This document shows positions 61,342 through 64,000 of a stretch of 64,000 nucleotides of DNA, piece by piece. A program made the position numbers and the translations under genes. The notes under the pieces were generated by a model. That model searched no databases, had not been told where the DNA came from, and saw only the letters and a list, made by a program, of their open reading frames with translations. Each line of letters starts with the position of its first letter. Position 1 is the stretch's first letter. Source of the stretch: Rhodospirillaceae bacterium (GTDB taxonomy: Bacteria; Pseudomonadota; Alphaproteobacteria; UBA6615); the NCBI GenBank assembly GCA_018702955.1, contig JABJEK010000098.1:38393-102392 (forward strand), in the 5' to 3' direction.

Positions 61342-62402
61342 CCACCGCTGTTGTCGTGTACAATCTGGGCGGGCCCGACGGGCCGGATGACGTCCGGCCG
61401 TTTTTGTTCAACCTGTTCAATGACCCGATGATCATCGGCGCGCCCGCACCCATCCGCTGGCTTCTGGCACAGATGATTTCGCGCCGCCGCGCACCCATCG
61501 CCCGGGAGATTTACGCCCATATCGGCGGCGGCTCGCCCCTGCTGGCCAACACGCGTGCCCAGGCCGATGCGCTGGAGGCTGTCCTCAACACAGGCGGCGA
61601 TCAAACCTACAAATGCTTCGTCGCCATGCGCTACTGGCACCCCATGGCGGATGCGGTCTTGGGCGAGGTGATGGCCGCGAAGCCCGACCGGATCGTGCTG
61701 TTGCCGCTCTATCCGCAATTCTCGACCACCACGGTGGGCTCCATGATGCGGGTCTGGGAACAGTCCACACGCAAACGCAAACTCGATATTCCCGTGACCG
61801 CGTTGTGCTGCTACCCGACCGATCCGGGTTTCATCGATGCGGTGACGGGCCTGCTGTCGGGCGCCCTCAAAGGGGTATCACGTGATACCAGCAATCTACG
61901 CGTGCTGTTCTCGGCGCATGGTTTGCCCAAGCAGATCGTCGAGGGTGGTGATCCCTATCAGTCCCAGGTCGAACAAACCGCCGCCGCGGTTATGAAGAAT
62001 CTGCCCGAGAACAAAGGCCAGGATCTCGATTGGCTGTGCTGCTACCAGAGCCGGGTCGGGCCGCTGGAGTGGATTGGGCCCTCGACCGATGATGAAATCG
62101 AGCGCGCCGGGGCCGACGGGAAATCCGTGGTCATCGTGCCGATTGCCTTTGTGTCGGAACATTCCGAGACGCTTGTGGAACTCGATATTGAGTATCGTGA
62201 GCTGGCCGATGAGGCCGGCGTGGCGGAATATATCCGCGTGCCGACCGTGGGCACCGCGCCGGCGTTTATCGACGGGCTGGCGGATCTGGTGCGCGCGAAT
62301 ATCGCGGCGGGCTGCGATATCTGCAGCGGTGATGCGAACGCGAGCGGCGGTCGTGTCTGTGCCGACGAATGGTCGAAATGCCCCGTTATGAAGGCCGGGT
62401 GA
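61338..62402 (+). CDS. hemH: Ferrochelatase
   Basis: The 354-residue enzyme shows VVVYNLGGPDGPDDVRPFL, VAMRYWHPMADAVL, YPQFSTTTVGS, VLFSAHGLPKQIVEGGDP (catalytic His) and FVSEHSETLVELDIEY. The C-terminal CDICSG plus C and C near VCADEWSKCP gives four Cys that could hold a [2Fe-2S] cluster. It inserts iron into protoporphyrin IX. Start 61338 overlaps the hemE stop (ATGA); ATG at 61323 is an alternative. hemJ follows after 6 bases. Confidence 0.97.
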   Translation: MTTAVVVYNLGGPDGPDDVRPFLFNLFNDPMIIGAPAPIRWLLAQMISRRRAPIAREIYAHIGGGSPLLANTRAQADALEAVLNTGGDQTYKCFVAMRYWHPMADAVLGEVMAAKPDRIVLLPLYPQFSTTTVGSMMRVWEQSTRKRKLDIPVTALCCYPTDPGFIDAVTGLLSGALKGVSRDTSNLRVLFSAHGLPKQIVEGGDPYQSQVEQTAAAVMKNLPENKGQDLDWLCCYQSRVGPLEWIGPSTDDEIERAGADGKSVVIVPIAFVSEHSETLVELDIEYRELADEAGVAEYIRVPTVGTAPAFIDGLADLVRANIAAGCDICSGDANASGGRVCADEWSKCPVMKAG

Positions 62403-62408
62403 GAAAAG

Positions 62409-62858
62409 ATGGGTGATTTCCTCGTCACGGCCTATCCCTGGATCAAGTCGCTCCATGTGATCTCGGTGATCTCGTGGATGGCCGGAATGCTCTATCTGCC
62501 GCGCCTGTTCGTCTATCACTGCGATGCGGAACCGGGATCGGACAAGTCCGAGACCTTCAAGGTGATGGAGCGGCGCCTGCTGCGCGCAATCATGAACCCG
62601 GCGATGATCGCGACGTATATCTTCGGCGGCCTGATGCTGGGCACGCCGGGCATCGTCGATTGGGGCTCGGGCTGGATCTGGGTCAAGCTGGCCGCGGTCG
62701 CCGGCATGACCGTGGCCCACCATGTGTTTGCGAAATGGTTCCAGGCGTTCGCTGCCGACGCCAATACCCGCTCGGCGAAGACCTACCGCCTCGCCAACGA
62801 GGTGCCGACGGTCCTGATGATCGTGATTGTCGTCATGATCATCGCCAAGCCTTTCTAG
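62409..62858 (+). CDS. hemJ: Protoporphyrinogen oxidase HemJ
   Basis: The 149-residue membrane protein has four hydrophobic segments and the family motifs AYPWIKSLHVISVISWMAGMLYLPRLFVYH (read as SLHVISVISWMAGM and YLPRLFVYH), FKVMERRLLRAIMNPAM and WIWVKLAAVAGMTVAHH. HemJ oxidises protoporphyrinogen IX in bacteria lacking HemG/HemY. GAGAAAAG precedes the ATG. It follows hemH directly, so hemE-hemH-hemJ is one transcript. Confidence 0.95.
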   Translation: MGDFLVTAYPWIKSLHVISVISWMAGMLYLPRLFVYHCDAEPGSDKSETFKVMERRLLRAIMNPAMIATYIFGGLMLGTPGIVDWGSGWIWVKLAAVAGMTVAHHVFAKWFQAFAADANTRSAKTYRLANEVPTVLMIVIVVMIIAKPF

Positions 62859-62916
62859 GCGGCGGTTCCGGGCGCCGATCGGCGACCACATAAATGCCGC
62901 ATAACGGTCACAAGGA

Positions 62917-62945
62917 TTGACTTGACGCGGCACGCTCACTAAGTG
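62917..62945 (+). promoter_or_regulatory. Weak candidate sigma-70-type promoter before rho
   Basis: TTGACT (62917-62922), then 17 bases, then TAAGTG (62940-62945). The -35 is close to consensus, the -10 matches only 3 of 6. A second pairing TTGACG / TAATAC has a 20-base spacer. The 264-base gap before rho is where a promoter for rho is expected. Confidence 0.25.
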
Positions 62946-63122
62946 CGTAATACTGGCGCGCACAAGAAAGTACCTAACGCGCACTCCCTTCCGCATAAGT
63001 CGTTTTCTTCCGGCGTTACCGTCGGCGACCACGAACTTCCGCTGACACATTCAAACGCCCCCGAAAATTCGGTTCCCAGCCGATAGGGCGCGTCGCATTT
63101 CCCAAACAGAACTGGCCTCCCC

Positions 63123-64000
63123 ATGGAAGCAATGAAACTCCAAGACCTGAAAGACAAATCCGCCGCCGATCTCCTCACCTTTGCCGAGGAACTCGAGATC
63201 GAGGGCGCGAGCAACCTGCGCACGCAAGACATGATGTTCGCGATCCTCAAGGAACTCGCGGAGGACGAGGTGCCGATCTCCGGCATCGGCGTGCTCGAGG
63301 TGCTGCAGGATGGCTTCGGCTTCCTGCGCTCACCGGAATCGAATTTCCTGCCGGGTCCCGACGATATTTATGTCTCCCCCAGCCAGGTGCGCCGCTTCGC
63401 GCTGCGCACCGGCGACACGGTCGAGGGCGAGATCCGCTCTCCCAAGGATGGCGAGCGTTACTTCGCGCTGGTCAAGGTCGCCCAGGTGAACTTCGACGAT
63501 GTCGACCACACCAAGCATCGCGTCAACTTCGACAACCTGACCCCGCTCTATCCCGAGCGGAAGATCTCGCTGGAAATCGACGATCCCGAGATGAAGGACC
63601 CTTCGTGCCGCGTCATCGACATGGTGGCCCCGCTGGGTATGGGCCAGCGCGCCCTGCTCGTGGCCCCGCCACGCACGGGCAAGACCGTGATGATGCAGAA
63701 CATCGCCAAGGCGATCATGGCCAATCATCCGGACATCTATCTGATCGTGCTCCTGATCGACGAGCGGCCCGAGGAAGTGACCGACATGCAGCGCACCGTG
63801 CGCGGCGAGGTAATTTCTTCGACGTTTGATGAGCCGGCTACCCGCCACGTGCAGGTCGCCGAGATGGTGATCGCCAAGGCCAAGCGCCTGGTCGAGCATA
63901 AGCGCGACGTGGTCATCCTGCTGGATTCCATCACGCGCCTGGCGCGCGCCTACAACACCGTCGTCCCGTCCTCGGGCAAGGTGCTGACCGGCGGCGTGGA
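63123..64000 (+). CDS. rho: Transcription termination factor Rho, N-terminal part (runs off the window)
   Basis: About 292 residues are present. The Rho N-terminal domain ([20 protein letters not shown]), the RNA-binding cold-shock-like fold ([21 protein letters not shown] and [11 protein letters not shown]), the P-loop [17 protein letters not shown] and the Q/R-loop region [19 protein letters not shown] match Rho. It is a hexameric RNA-dependent ATPase. The ATG at 63123 is used; ATG at 63132 gives the shorter common N-terminus. It follows hemJ after 264 bases. Confidence 0.96.
   Translation, partial: MEAMKLQDLKDKSAADLLTFAEELEIEGASNLRTQDMMFAILKELAEDEVPISGIGVLEVLQDGFGFLRSPESNFLPGPDDIYVSPSQVRRFALRTGDTVEGEIRSPKDGERYFALVKVAQVNFDDVDHTKHRVNFDNLTPLYPERKISLEIDDPEMKDPSCRVIDMVAPLGMGQRALLVAPPRTGKTVMMQNIAKAIMANHPDIYLIVLLIDERPEEVTDMQRTVRGEVISSTFDEPATRHVQVAEMVIAKAKRLVEHKRDVVILLDSITRLARAYNTVVPSSGKVLTGGV

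Overview
The window is a GC-rich, gene-dense stretch of an alphaproteobacterial chromosome. Conserved gene neighbourhoods point to Rhodospirillales or a related, possibly marine, lineage: grpE-hrcA/rph-rdgB-hemW, lpoA/rsmI-yraN-gshB-comM, hisBHAFE-hinT next to hslVU, tim44-mltA-smr, secB, and ppsR-maf-aroE-coaE-dnaQ facing hemE-hemH-hemJ-rho. The last arrangement is the classic alphaproteobacterial replication-origin neighbourhood. No rRNA, tRNA, CRISPR array or intact insertion sequence was found.

Layout. 1-8 kb: 5' end of alanine dehydrogenase, a YejA-type peptide-binding protein, a ZIP transporter, a PfkB sugar/nucleoside kinase, an EI24 membrane protein, a bactofilin overlapped by a 42-residue membrane protein, a lipoprotein, endonuclease III, DUF2244 and dapB. 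8-16 kb: the heat-shock genes dnaJ, dnaK, grpE and hrcA, with a DUF1848/FkbM pair between them. 15-23 kb: rph, rdgB, hemW, lpoA, rsmI, yraN, a BON lipoprotein, a SirB1-like protein and gshB. 23-34 kb is accessory: a VOC/amidohydrolase divergent pair, a Cys/His-rich secreted peptide, comM, DUF2189, a decayed second copy of the comM 3' end, a tightly overlapping RimK-type operon (unknown protein, RimB-like protease, RimK ligase, AspA/AstE-like hydrolase), a VIT1 transporter and a cytochrome P450. 33-39 kb: a 2-oxoglutarate oxygenase, a thiolase, panB-panC behind two matching palindromes, and a TauD-type oxygenase. 39-47 kb: histidine genes, a cyclic-nucleotide/FHA fusion and hslVU. 47-49 kb: a cyclase gene and a GIY-YIG nuclease gene separated by three REP-type palindrome pairs. 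49-55 kb: tim44, mltA, lutABC, smr and a helix-turn-helix gene in one direction. 55-64 kb: fxsA, secB, the dnaQ/coaE/aroE/maf/ppsR run, a candidate oriC, hemE, hemH, hemJ and the 5' part of rho.

How the genes work together. The core genes serve protein folding and turnover (DnaKJ/GrpE/HrcA, HslVU, SecB), haem synthesis (hemE, hemH, hemJ; hemW as haem chaperone), histidine, pantothenate and lysine/cell-wall precursor synthesis, and lactate oxidation (lutABC). The candidate origin lies between ppsR and hemE, and genes on both sides are transcribed away from it. The most unusual items are the four-gene RimK operon behind an AT-rich palindrome, the palindrome-flanked GIY-YIG gene, the comM 3'-end relic, the cNMP-FHA fusion and the twin operator-like palindromes before panB. 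Start codons were moved from the longest open frame wherever an overlap, a ribosome-binding site or family length favoured it; such choices are stated per gene.
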